Assembly: GCA_018883025.1 (NCBI GenBank)
Contig: VEQW01000003.1
Span: 1 to 39,802 of the forward strand
Length of the DNA: 39,802 nt
Source of the DNA: Solirubrobacterales bacterium
GTDB taxonomy: Bacteria > Actinomycetota > Thermoleophilia > Solirubrobacterales > 70-9
Reading direction: 5' to 3'
This document shows, piece after piece, positions 32,125 through 39,802 of this stretch (within the stretch, counting starts at the first letter, position 1; the number at the start of each line of letters is the position of its first letter). The position numbers were made by a program, and so were the translations under genes. The notes under the pieces are model-generated. The model saw nothing but the letters and a program-made list of their open reading frames with translations. It ran no database searches and was not told the DNA's origin.

Positions 32125-33333
32125 ATGGTCGGCTCCGACTTGAACAGCACGCCCGGAATCGAACCCGGGCCGGCTGGGGCTGGCCCGGACGATGCCGCCG
32201 GCGCCGGCGACTCCCGCCTCTCGGTCTTCTTGCGGTTCCTCCGGATCGGCCTCGTCGCCTGGGGCGGTCCGGCCGCCCAGACCCAGATCCTCTACCGGGA
32301 ATGCGTCGAACAGGAGGAGTGGGTCAGCCCCTCCTCCTTCAGGAAGACGCTCGCCGTCTACCAGGTCCTGCCGGGGCCGGAGGTGACCGAGCTCTGCATC
32401 TACTTCGGCCGGCTGAGGGCCGGCCGGCTGGGTGGGGTCCTCGGCGGACTCGGTTTCCTGCTCCCGGGCTTCCTGATGATGCTGGCCCTCTCGATCGCCT
32501 ACGTCGAGTTCGACCTGAGCGAGCGGTTCGGATCCTTCTTCGGCGGGATGCAGGCCGCGGTCGGTGGGCTGGTCGCGATGGCCGTCATCCGGCTGGGCCG
32601 GAAGTTCCTCGACGACGTCCCGCTGTTCCTGATCGCCGGGGCCGCCTTCGGCCTGACCCTGGGGATCGGACTCTCATTCGTGCTCGTCCTGCTGCTCGCC
32701 GGCCTTGCCTACGAGGCGGTCAGGTGGACCCGCGGTGGCGACCGGGACCTGGTCGCAATCTCGCCACTCGCCCTGGTGGCGATTGCTGCGACGGCCGGCG
32801 GGGCGACCCTCCTGGTCGAGGTCTTCTGGGAGGGACTGAAGGCGGGCCTCCTCACCTTCGGGGGGGCCTACACCGTGGTCCCCTTCCTCCAGGAATCGGT
32901 GGTCGGCTCGAATGGCTGGCTGACCGAAGCCGAATTCCTCGACGGCCTCGCCCTCGGAGGGATCCTGCCGGCCCCGCTGGTGATCATCACCACCTTCGCC
33001 GGTTACCTGACCGACGGCCTTGCCGGGGCCCTGGTCATGACCTTCGCGATCTTCCTCCCTGCCTTCCTCCTGCCGACCTTCTTCCACTCCCAGCTGGTCC
33101 GGATATCCGAGCACCCCAGGCTCGAGAGCTTCCTCCACGGGGTGACCGCCGGGGTGGTCGGGCTGATCGCCGCCGTGGTGGTCCAGATCGTCGATACCTC
33201 GGTGACCGGACTCTGGACGGCTGTGATCGCGGTGGTCTCGTTCCTGATCCTGTTCAGGGTCGAGTCGAAGCTGACCATCCCGGTCGTCGTGCTCGGCGCC
33301 GGGGTGGCCGGCAGCCTGATCGGGGTCGGCTGA
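32125..33333 (+). CDS. chrA: Chromate transporter family protein (two-domain, long-chain type)
   Basis: Duplicated motifs: GLVAWGGPAAQTQILYRECVEQEEWVS...YQVLPGPE and GLLTFGGAYTVVPFLQESVVGSNGWLTEAEFLDGLALGGILPAPLVIITTFAGYL. Confidence 0.9.
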   Translation: MVGSDLNSTPGIEPGPAGAGPDDAAGAGDSRLSVFLRFLRIGLVAWGGPAAQTQILYRECVEQEEWVSPSSFRKTLAVYQVLPGPEVTELCIYFGRLRAGRLGGVLGGLGFLLPGFLMMLALSIAYVEFDLSERFGSFFGGMQAAVGGLVAMAVIRLGRKFLDDVPLFLIAGAAFGLTLGIGLSFVLVLLLAGLAYEAVRWTRGGDRDLVAISPLALVAIAATAGGATLLVEVFWEGLKAGLLTFGGAYTVVPFLQESVVGSNGWLTEAEFLDGLALGGILPAPLVIITTFAGYLTDGLAGALVMTFAIFLPAFLLPTFFHSQLVRISEHPRLESFLHGVTAGVVGLIAAVVVQIVDTSVTGLWTAVIAVVSFLILFRVESKLTIPVVVLGAGVAGSLIGVG

Positions 33334-33367
33334 GCGGGGGCGGCGCTCCGGTACGCTCGTTGGGCTG

Positions 33368-34210
33368 ATGAACCACGCCGCAGACAGCGACAGGGGCCCG
33401 GAGGAGGCCCCCGACTCGGCCCGTATCCGGGCCCTCGAGCTGGCCCAGGCGGCTCGTGAAGGGGCCGCCGAGAAGGCCGAACAGGTGCGGGAGGCAGCCG
33501 CCGACACCGCGGTCGCGTTGAGAGACTCCGCCACCGACACCGCCTCGGCGCTTCGCGAGACGGCATCGGACACCCTGCGGAAGGTCAAGCCGAAGTTCCG
33601 AGGGGTGAGCCATGAGTGGGCCTTCTTCGTCTCGCTCGGACTCGGGGTTTCCCTGATCGTCATCGCCGACACCCCGATGAAGCTCCTGGCCGCCGCGATC
33701 TACGCCGTCTCGCTCTCGGCACTGTTCGGCGTCTCGGCCCTCTACCACCGGGTCGACTGGAAGACGAGCCGGGCGCGGACGCTGATGCGCCGCCTCGACC
33801 ACTCGATGATCTTCCTGCTGATCGCCGGAACGGTCACGCCCTTCGCCCTCCTGACCATCTCGGGGACCCTCGCCACGGTGATCCTGATCGCCGTCTGGAC
33901 CGGGGCGGTGGTCGGGATCGCGATCGAGCTGCTCTGGATCGGCTCGCCCAAGTGGGTGAGCGTGATCGTCTACCTGGTGGTCGGCTGGATCGGGGCGATT
34001 GCCTTCCCGGCGATCGTCGGCAGTGCCGGGATCGCGGCCGGCCTCCTGATCGCGACCGGCGGGATCCTCTACACGGTCGGGGCCGTGGTCTACGCGACCC
34101 GGAGGCCCGATCCGGTCCCCTCCAAGTTCGGCTACCACGAGGTCTTCCACCTGTTGGTGGTCGGTGCCGCCGGAGCCCATTTCGCGGCCGTCGCCCTGTT
34201 CGCGCTCTGA
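33368..34210 (+). CDS. Hemolysin III/PAQR family membrane protein with an amphipathic N-terminal extension
   Basis: HEWAFFVSLGLGVSLIV...SALYHRVDWKTSRARTLMRRLDHSMIFLLIAGTVTPFAL...FGYHEVFHLLVVGAAGAHF; preceded by about 75 aa of charged, Ala-rich sequence. Confidence 0.9.
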   Translation: MNHAADSDRGPEEAPDSARIRALELAQAAREGAAEKAEQVREAAADTAVALRDSATDTASALRETASDTLRKVKPKFRGVSHEWAFFVSLGLGVSLIVIADTPMKLLAAAIYAVSLSALFGVSALYHRVDWKTSRARTLMRRLDHSMIFLLIAGTVTPFALLTISGTLATVILIAVWTGAVVGIAIELLWIGSPKWVSVIVYLVVGWIGAIAFPAIVGSAGIAAGLLIATGGILYTVGAVVYATRRPDPVPSKFGYHEVFHLLVVGAAGAHFAAVALFAL

Positions 34211-34216
34211 TCTTCG

Positions 34217-35065
34217 ATGCCCCGGCCCACCCCCGACACCTCCGAGGGTTCTCTGCGGGTCGGCTCGGGCGAGGTCCGGGTGTTCGAGGCCGGCCCGCAC
34301 CAGGCCTCCGAGGCGGTCGCTTTCTTCCACGGCAATCCCGGCTCGGCCGGGGACTGGGTCGGGCTGGTCGGGAAGGTCGGTGAGCTTTCCCGGGCGGTCG
34401 CCTTCGACCTGCCGGGGTTCGGCCAGAGTCCCTCCCCACCCGGTTTCGATCACACGATCGAGGAGTACGCCGACTGGGTAGGCGAGGCACTCGACGCTGC
34501 CGGGATCGCCCGGGTCCACCTGGTCCTCCACGACTTCGGCGGTCCGATCGCCCTGATCTGGGCTGCCCGGAACCCCGACCGGGTCGCCAGCGTGACCATG
34601 TTCAACACCGGGATCCTCACCGGGTATGAGTGGCACACGATGGCCCGGGTCTGGCAGACACCGCTCCTGGGCGAGCTGGCGATGATGATCTCCAGTCGTC
34701 AGGTCTTCAGGCGCGCGGTCGCCTCGGCCGAGCCCCGTGGGCTGCCGCGGGACTTCCTCGACGAGATGTTCGACAACTACGACCGCGAGACCCGCGCCGC
34801 AGTGCTCGACCTCTACCGGAGCGCGAAGGACCTCGGTGATCGGGCCGACGAGGTCGCCAGCCAGCTCGCTACGGCCGACATCCCGGCGCTGGTCGTCTGG
34901 GGGGCGAGGGACCACTACCTGAACGCATCGTTCGCCTCCCGCCAGCGGGAAGCCTTCCCCTCGGCCGAGGTGCACCTGGTCCCCGACTCCGGCCATTGGC
35001 CCTTCATCGATTCCCCCGAGGTCTGCGAGGCCCTGCTGCTGGCCTTCCTCGAGCGGCGGATCTAG
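34217..35065 (+). CDS. Alpha/beta-hydrolase fold protein
   Basis: FFHGNPGSAGDW, VAFDLPGFGQSPSPPGFDHTIEEYADWV, LVLHDFGGPIALIWAARNPDRV, VPDSGHWPFIDSPE. Confidence 0.9.
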   Translation: MPRPTPDTSEGSLRVGSGEVRVFEAGPHQASEAVAFFHGNPGSAGDWVGLVGKVGELSRAVAFDLPGFGQSPSPPGFDHTIEEYADWVGEALDAAGIARVHLVLHDFGGPIALIWAARNPDRVASVTMFNTGILTGYEWHTMARVWQTPLLGELAMMISSRQVFRRAVASAEPRGLPRDFLDEMFDNYDRETRAAVLDLYRSAKDLGDRADEVASQLATADIPALVVWGARDHYLNASFASRQREAFPSAEVHLVPDSGHWPFIDSPEVCEALLLAFLERRI

Positions 35066-36003
35066 CCAGGGGCGCGGAGCGAGTCCACGGTCCTGGCCAG
35101 GCCATCGGCCAGGGTGGTCCCGGGCGACCAGCCGAGTCCGGAGCCGGCAAGCGAGGCATCGAGGTAGATCGATTCGACCTCCCCGTCCCGGGCATCCTCG
35201 TGGACGACCTCCACCTCGCGGTCGTCGAACAGCTCGTCGATCATCTCGACCAGGCGGTTGACGGAGGTCTCCTCCCCGGTCGCGATGTTGAAGGTCCCGG
35301 GCCGGCTCTCGGACGCCGCGAGGAAGGCGGACACGACGTCTCCGACGAAGACGTAGTCGCGGGTCTGCTCACCGCTGCCGAAGACGGCCAGCGCCTGGCC
35401 GTCGAGCGCCCGGCCGAGGAAGATCGCGATCACCCCGGCTTCACCCTTCGGGTCCTGCCTTGGCCCATAGACGTTGCCGAACCTGAGAGAGGTCCCCTCC
35501 AGTCGGCCGGTCCGGGTGAACTGAGCCACGTATCCCTCGGCCGCCGCCTTGCTCTGGCCGTAGGGAGCGATCGGCAGGATCTCGGCGTCCTCGGCGAAGG
35601 GGAGGGGCCGGTCCGCACCCTCTCCGTAGATCGCACCTCCGGTCGAGGCGAAGACGAAACGGGGGCAGCTCGCATCGGCGGCCGCCGAGAGCATCCTGAC
35701 CGTCCCGACGACGTTGACCGAAGCATCGAAGGCCGGGTCGGCGACCGAGCGGCGGACGTCCATCTGGGCGGCCAGGTGGAAGACGACGTCCGGTCCGCAG
35801 GCCGCCACGATCTCCGGGATCCGTTCGCTCGTGGCGATGTCTTCGACGTGGAGGACTGCCCCGGCGCCGATCGCCCCCTCGAGGTTCTCCCGCCTGCCGG
35901 TCGAGAGGTCGTCGATCACCTCGACCTCGTCGCCCCGGGCGATCAATGCGTCGACCAGGTTCGATCCGATGAACCCGGCCCCGCCTGTTACGAGGGCCTT
36001 CAT
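35062..36003 (-). CDS. NAD-dependent epimerase/dehydratase (UDP-glucose 4-epimerase-like, extended SDR)
   Basis: MKALVTGGAGFIGSNLVDALIARGDEVEVIDDLSTGRRENL, VFHLAAQMDVRRSVADP, FASTGGAIYG, APYGQSK. Confidence 0.92.
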   Translation of the reverse strand: MKALVTGGAGFIGSNLVDALIARGDEVEVIDDLSTGRRENLEGAIGAGAVLHVEDIATSERIPEIVAACGPDVVFHLAAQMDVRRSVADPAFDASVNVVGTVRMLSAAADASCPRFVFASTGGAIYGEGADRPLPFAEDAEILPIAPYGQSKAAAEGYVAQFTRTGRLEGTSLRFGNVYGPRQDPKGEAGVIAIFLGRALDGQALAVFGSGEQTRDYVFVGDVVSAFLAASESRPGTFNIATGEETSVNRLVEMIDELFDDREVEVVHEDARDGEVESIYLDASLAGSGLGWSPGTTLADGLARTVDSLRAPG

Positions 36004-36125
36004 AGGGAGGCGATCCTATTCGGAAACCGCCCGTCCGACGGTGCCCGAAAACGGGGAAAGGCCGGATTCGGACCCTTCGGGTCCGGGAAAGCCGCCCGAC
36101 GTGTCCTGCTACCCTCGCCCCGGCC

Positions 36126-38537
36126 ATGAGGCTGATCATCACCGAGAAGAACAACTCCGCAAAGAAGATCGCCGAGATCCTCTCCAACGGCGACTACAGC
36201 GAGGATGCCTCCTACAAGGTCCCTCTATATAAATGGGAGGGTCCCGAAGGGGAGAACATGACCATGGGCCTCAAGGGCCATGCGGTCGAGCGGGCCTTCC
36301 CCGACGAGAAGATCTACAAGCAGTGGAAGCTCGACACCCTGCACGACCTGGTCGACGCTCCGCTCGTCCTCAGGCCGACCGATGGCAACGTGATCCGGGC
36401 CGTCCGCAAGCAGGCAAAGGGAGCGACCAGCCTGATCATCGCGACCGACTTCGACCGCGAGGGTGAGCTGATCGGCCTCGAGACCCTCGAAGAGGCCCTC
36501 GACGTAAACCCCGAGCTCGGCCCCACCGTGCGCCGGGCCCGTTACTCGGCCCTGACCAGGGACGAGATCGAGCGGGCCTTTTCCCACCTCGACGAGCTCT
36601 CCTACCCGCTGGCCAACGCCGGCGGCGCCCGTCAGGACATCGACCTCTACTGGGGCGCGACCCTGACCCGGGCCGTCTCCCTGGTCAGTCGAGCCTACGG
36701 CTCGAACTTCCTCTCGGTCGGCAGGGTCCAGAGTCCGACTCTCGGCCTGATCGTCGAGCGCGAGCTGGAGCGCCGGGCCCACGTGGCCGAACCGTTCTGG
36801 GAGCTGTTCGCAAAGTTCGCCCACCCGGACGGCACCTTCCAGGCCCACCACGCGACCGACAAGTTCTGGGACGAGGCCGAGGCCAAGGCGGCGCTGGAGG
36901 CGACCACCGGGACCGGGACGGTCGAGTCCCTGACCAGCCGCAAGAACACCTCGAAGCCGCCGACCCCGTACAACACCAATTCCTTCCAGGTCGATGCCTC
37001 GAGCCGGCTCGGGATAACGCCCAAGCGGGCGATGAGCCTCGCCGAGGACCTCTACATGGATGGCTTCATCTCCTACCCGCGGACCGACAACACGGTCTAC
37101 CCGGAGTCGCTCCCCCTCAAGGAGACGATCCAGGCCCTGGTCAAGATCGACGACTTCTCCCAGGCCGCGTATCTGCTCGACGGTCCGCTCCAGCCGACCC
37201 GCGGCAAGAAGGAAGACCAGGCCCACCCGCCGATCTATCCGACCCAGGCCGTCTACCCCAGCGCCCTGGCGGAAGACAAGCGCCGGGTCTACGAGCTGGT
37301 CGTCCGCCGCTTCCTCGCCACCTTCGCCGGACCGATGATCTCCGAGTCGACCCGGGCCGACATCTCGATCGGGGGCCAGACCTACTTCGTACGCGGCAAG
37401 GTGGTTCTCGACCCGGGCTACGCCGGGATCTACCACTACTCCCGCTCCGACGACGACGAGATCCCGGCCCTGGAAGAGGGCCAGAAGCTCGAGCTCGACG
37501 GCGCGCCCTGGCTGGAGGAGAAGGAGACCCAGCCGCCGCCCAGGCTCTCCCAGGCGAAGCTCGTCCAGATGATGGACGAGCTCGGCCTCGGCACCAAGGC
37601 GACCCGGGCCGACATCATCCAGAAGCTCTACAGCCGGCGATACGTCCGGAACAACCCTCCCGAGCCGACCGCCACCGGCATGGCGATGTACGAGGCCTTC
37701 AAGCAGTACGTACCCGGCATGGCAACGGCCGAGATGACTGCCTCGCTCGAGGCCGAGATGGACCGGATCGCCGAGGGCGAGATGACCAAGGACGAGGTGG
37801 TCGACGACAGCCGCGGGCTGCTCCACGCGACGATCGACGAGATCCTGAATGGCGAGGAGGAGCTCTCGAAGATGATCTGGGCCGGGATGGACCGGGACCG
37901 GATCCTCGGACCCTGCCTCGCCTGCGAGGAGGCAGGCAGGACCAGGGAGGACGGCTCCCCCAACATGCTGCGGATCATCCGGTCGAAGGCGTCGGGCAAG
38001 TCGTTCGTCGGCTGTACGGGCTACGACGCCGAGCACAAGGACGACCCGAAGAAGTCCTGCGATACCTCGTTCCCGATGCCCCAGCCCAACTTCTACGAGG
38101 TCACCCCGTTGGAGGAGCGCTGCTCGATCTGCGGCAAGACGCCGAGGGTGAACGTCAAGAACCGGAACAGCCGTCGCCGCCCCTGGCAGCTCTGCTTCAA
38201 CGAGGACTGCCCGACCATGGTCGAGATGCGCGAGCGGAAGGCCGAGCGAGAGGCCGCCCAGAAGGCCAAGAAGGAGATGGAGGCCAAGGAAGCGGCGTCG
38301 GGCAACGGGGCCAAGCCGAAGAAGAAGTCGAAGCCGAAGAAGAAGGCTGCGACGGCCTCGGGCAACGGGGCCAGCTCGAACGGAAAGTCCTCGGGAAAGA
38401 ACGGGGCCGGCGGCAGGAAGAAGGCCGGGGTGGCCGCCGGGGCGAGGTCGGGACCGCCCGACCCCGGGACCCGCAGGGTCCGTAAGGCCGGGTCCGGTCG
38501 CGGGTCCAAGGGCGGCGGGCGCAAGTCCGCAGGCTGA
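36126..38537 (+). CDS. topA: Type IA DNA topoisomerase I, archaeal-like in sequence style, with zinc-ribbon and Lys-rich C-terminal tail
   Basis: MRLIITEKNNSAKKIAEIL, IIATDFDREGELIG, SVGRVQSPTLGLIVERE, catalytic FISYPRTDNTVYPESLPLKE, GLGTKATRADIIQKLYSRRYV. Confidence 0.93.
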   Translation: MRLIITEKNNSAKKIAEILSNGDYSEDASYKVPLYKWEGPEGENMTMGLKGHAVERAFPDEKIYKQWKLDTLHDLVDAPLVLRPTDGNVIRAVRKQAKGATSLIIATDFDREGELIGLETLEEALDVNPELGPTVRRARYSALTRDEIERAFSHLDELSYPLANAGGARQDIDLYWGATLTRAVSLVSRAYGSNFLSVGRVQSPTLGLIVERELERRAHVAEPFWELFAKFAHPDGTFQAHHATDKFWDEAEAKAALEATTGTGTVESLTSRKNTSKPPTPYNTNSFQVDASSRLGITPKRAMSLAEDLYMDGFISYPRTDNTVYPESLPLKETIQALVKIDDFSQAAYLLDGPLQPTRGKKEDQAHPPIYPTQAVYPSALAEDKRRVYELVVRRFLATFAGPMISESTRADISIGGQTYFVRGKVVLDPGYAGIYHYSRSDDDEIPALEEGQKLELDGAPWLEEKETQPPPRLSQAKLVQMMDELGLGTKATRADIIQKLYSRRYVRNNPPEPTATGMAMYEAFKQYVPGMATAEMTASLEAEMDRIAEGEMTKDEVVDDSRGLLHATIDEILNGEEELSKMIWAGMDRDRILGPCLACEEAGRTREDGSPNMLRIIRSKASGKSFVGCTGYDAEHKDDPKKSCDTSFPMPQPNFYEVTPLEERCSICGKTPRVNVKNRNSRRRPWQLCFNEDCPTMVEMRERKAEREAAQKAKKEMEAKEAASGNGAKPKKKSKPKKKAATASGNGASSNGKSSGKNGAGGRKKAGVAAGARSGPPDPGTRRVRKAGSGRGSKGGGRKSAG

Positions 38538-38547
38538 GGGGCCCCGG

Positions 38548-39150
38548 GTGTTCATCTCCTTCGAAGGGGTGGACGGATCGGGCAAGTCGACCCAGGCGCG
38601 GCTGCTCTCCGCCGCCCTGAAGGCAGAGGGTCGCGAAGTGCTGGAGATCAGGGAACCGGGAGGAACCCCTGCGGCCGAGCAGGTGCGTGAGCTGCTCGCC
38701 GACCCGGCCGTACCGCTGGACCCGGTGGCCGAGCTGATGCTCTTCCTGGCTGCCAGGGCCGACCTGGTCGCGACCGTCCTTCGGCCTGCGCTCGAGGCAG
38801 GTACCTGGGTCGTCTCCGACCGCTACTCCGATTCGACCGAGGCATACCAGGGGCACGCCCGGGGCCTCGGCTCGCAAAGGGTCAGGGACTTGAACGATGC
38901 GGCAACCGGTGGCCTTGCCCCCGACCTGACCGTCCTGCTCGATGTCGAGCCCGGCCAGGCCCTCGCCCGGGCGGTCGATGGTGGCCGGTTCGAGACCGAG
39001 GGGGAGGGGTTCCAGCGGTCCGTGGGGGAGGCCTACCTCGAGATAGCCCGGCGCGATTCCGACCGGGTTGTGGTGATCGATGGCTCCGGCTCCGAGGAGG
39101 AGGTCCACCGGCAGGTGGTCGATGCCGTAGCGGCGAGGGCCCGTTCGTGA
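38548..39150 (+). CDS. tmk: Thymidylate kinase
   Basis: MFISFEGVDGSGKSTQARLL, REPGGTPAAEQVRELL, VVSDRYSDSTEAYQGHARGL. Confidence 0.96.
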   Translation: MFISFEGVDGSGKSTQARLLSAALKAEGREVLEIREPGGTPAAEQVRELLADPAVPLDPVAELMLFLAARADLVATVLRPALEAGTWVVSDRYSDSTEAYQGHARGLGSQRVRDLNDAATGGLAPDLTVLLDVEPGQALARAVDGGRFETEGEGFQRSVGEAYLEIARRDSDRVVVIDGSGSEEEVHRQVVDAVAARARS

Positions 39151-39802
39151 CTCACTCCGCCCCCGGGCCGCTCGAGGGTGCACCGCCCCACCAGGACCGG
39201 GCGGCCGGTGTGCTCGCCGGAGCGCTCAGTCAGGGTCCGTCACACGCTTACCTCCTGGTCGGTCCCGCGGGCTCGGGAAAGGCCGCACTCGCCCGGGCCT
39301 TCGCGGCCGGTCTCCTGGCCGAGGACTCGGCCGACCCCGACGATGCCCGGCGCCGGGCCCTGATCGATCCCTCGCCCCATCCCGACCTGGTCTGGCTCTC
39401 CCCCGGAGGGGCGGGCCACGCCGTCGCCGACGTCCGCGACAGGCTGGTCCACGTCGCACCGCTCAGTCCCTTCGAGGGCTCGAGGCGGGTCTTCGTTATC
39501 GAGCGGGCCGAGTCCCTGGGGGAGGAGAGCCAGAACGCGATGTTGAAAACGCTCGAAGAGCCGCCCGCCCACGCCTGCCTCGTCCTGCTGGCAGACGATC
39601 AGGACTCGGTGCTGCCGACCGTCGCCTCCCGCTGCCAGCTGGTCGAGCTCGATCCACTGCCCGAGTCGGTGGTTCGGGAAAGCCTCGGCTCCGGGGTCCC
39701 GGATGAGACGGCCACCGCGCTCGCCCGCCTCTCCGGGGGCGATCCTTCCCGGGCCCTCTTCCTCGCGGGGGCATCGGGCTCGCAGGTGCGTGACTCGGTC
39801 GA
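39147..39802 (+). CDS. holB: DNA polymerase III delta-prime subunit, partial (runs off the window end)
   Basis: GTG start overlapping the tmk stop; HAYLLVGPAGSGKAALARAFA, RRVFVIERAESLGEESQNAMLKTLEEPPAHACLVLLADDQDSVLPTVASRCQLVEL. Confidence 0.92.
   Translation, partial: MTHSAPGPLEGAPPHQDRAAGVLAGALSQGPSHAYLLVGPAGSGKAALARAFAAGLLAEDSADPDDARRRALIDPSPHPDLVWLSPGGAGHAVADVRDRLVHVAPLSPFEGSRRVFVIERAESLGEESQNAMLKTLEEPPAHACLVLLADDQDSVLPTVASRCQLVELDPLPESVVRESLGSGVPDETATALARLSGGDPSRALFLAGASGSQVRDSV

Noticed and set aside
32150-32172. tRNA T-arm-like sequence (GGAATCGAACCCGGGCC, minus strand GGTTCGATTCC) near the chrA start
   Set aside because: No acceptor, D or anticodon arm around it, and it falls in the chrA N-terminal coding region; a chance match or at most a tRNA-like fragment.
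33254-34996. 580-aa minus-strand ORF antisense to chrA/PAQR/hydrolase
   Set aside because: Spans three good plus-strand genes and has shadow-ORF composition.
38290-38535. Short direct repeats (TCGGGCAACGGGGCCA) in the topA 3' end
   Set aside because: Explained by the repetitive Lys/Gly/Ser-rich C-terminal tail common in actinobacterial TopA; not treated as a mobile or CRISPR-like repeat.
36225-38585. 786-aa minus-strand ORF antisense to topA
   Set aside because: Arg/Gly/Leu/Val/Asp-rich composition typical of the antisense frame of high-GC coding DNA; topA on the plus strand is unambiguous.

Overview
The window is a GC-rich bacterial chromosome segment, probably Actinobacteria of the Thermoleophilia/Solirubrobacterales type (inferred from gene content, not tested). 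It consists mostly of housekeeping genes. Main blocks: a partial acetyl-CoA synthetase and msrB; a NarL/LuxR-type response regulator; serS; a c-type cytochrome; a flavin reductase; a complete 14-gene nuoA-N complex I operon (about 5.49-20.71 kb); an AEC transporter; a two-domain ThyX-like protein; an M15 peptidase; an FMO/BVMO-type flavoprotein; an nrdR-nrdJ (B12-dependent RNR) operon with upstream NrdR-box-like dyads; chrA; a hemolysin III/PAQR protein; a sugar-nucleotide epimerase; and topA-tmk-holB. The signals I consider most worth a second look are: (1) two codon-atypical, low-complexity in-frame segments inside nuoC and nuoG that contain long DNA inverted repeats, resembling protein-coding palindromic elements; (2) a tandem pair of about 100-bp structured repeats with compensatory stem changes between nrdJ and the next gene; (3) an archaeal-looking topoisomerase I in the classical actinobacterial topA-tmk-holB context; (4) a double-domain ThyX-like protein whose signature motif is split between its halves. 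I recognised no CRISPR array, rRNA, tRNA or transposase.
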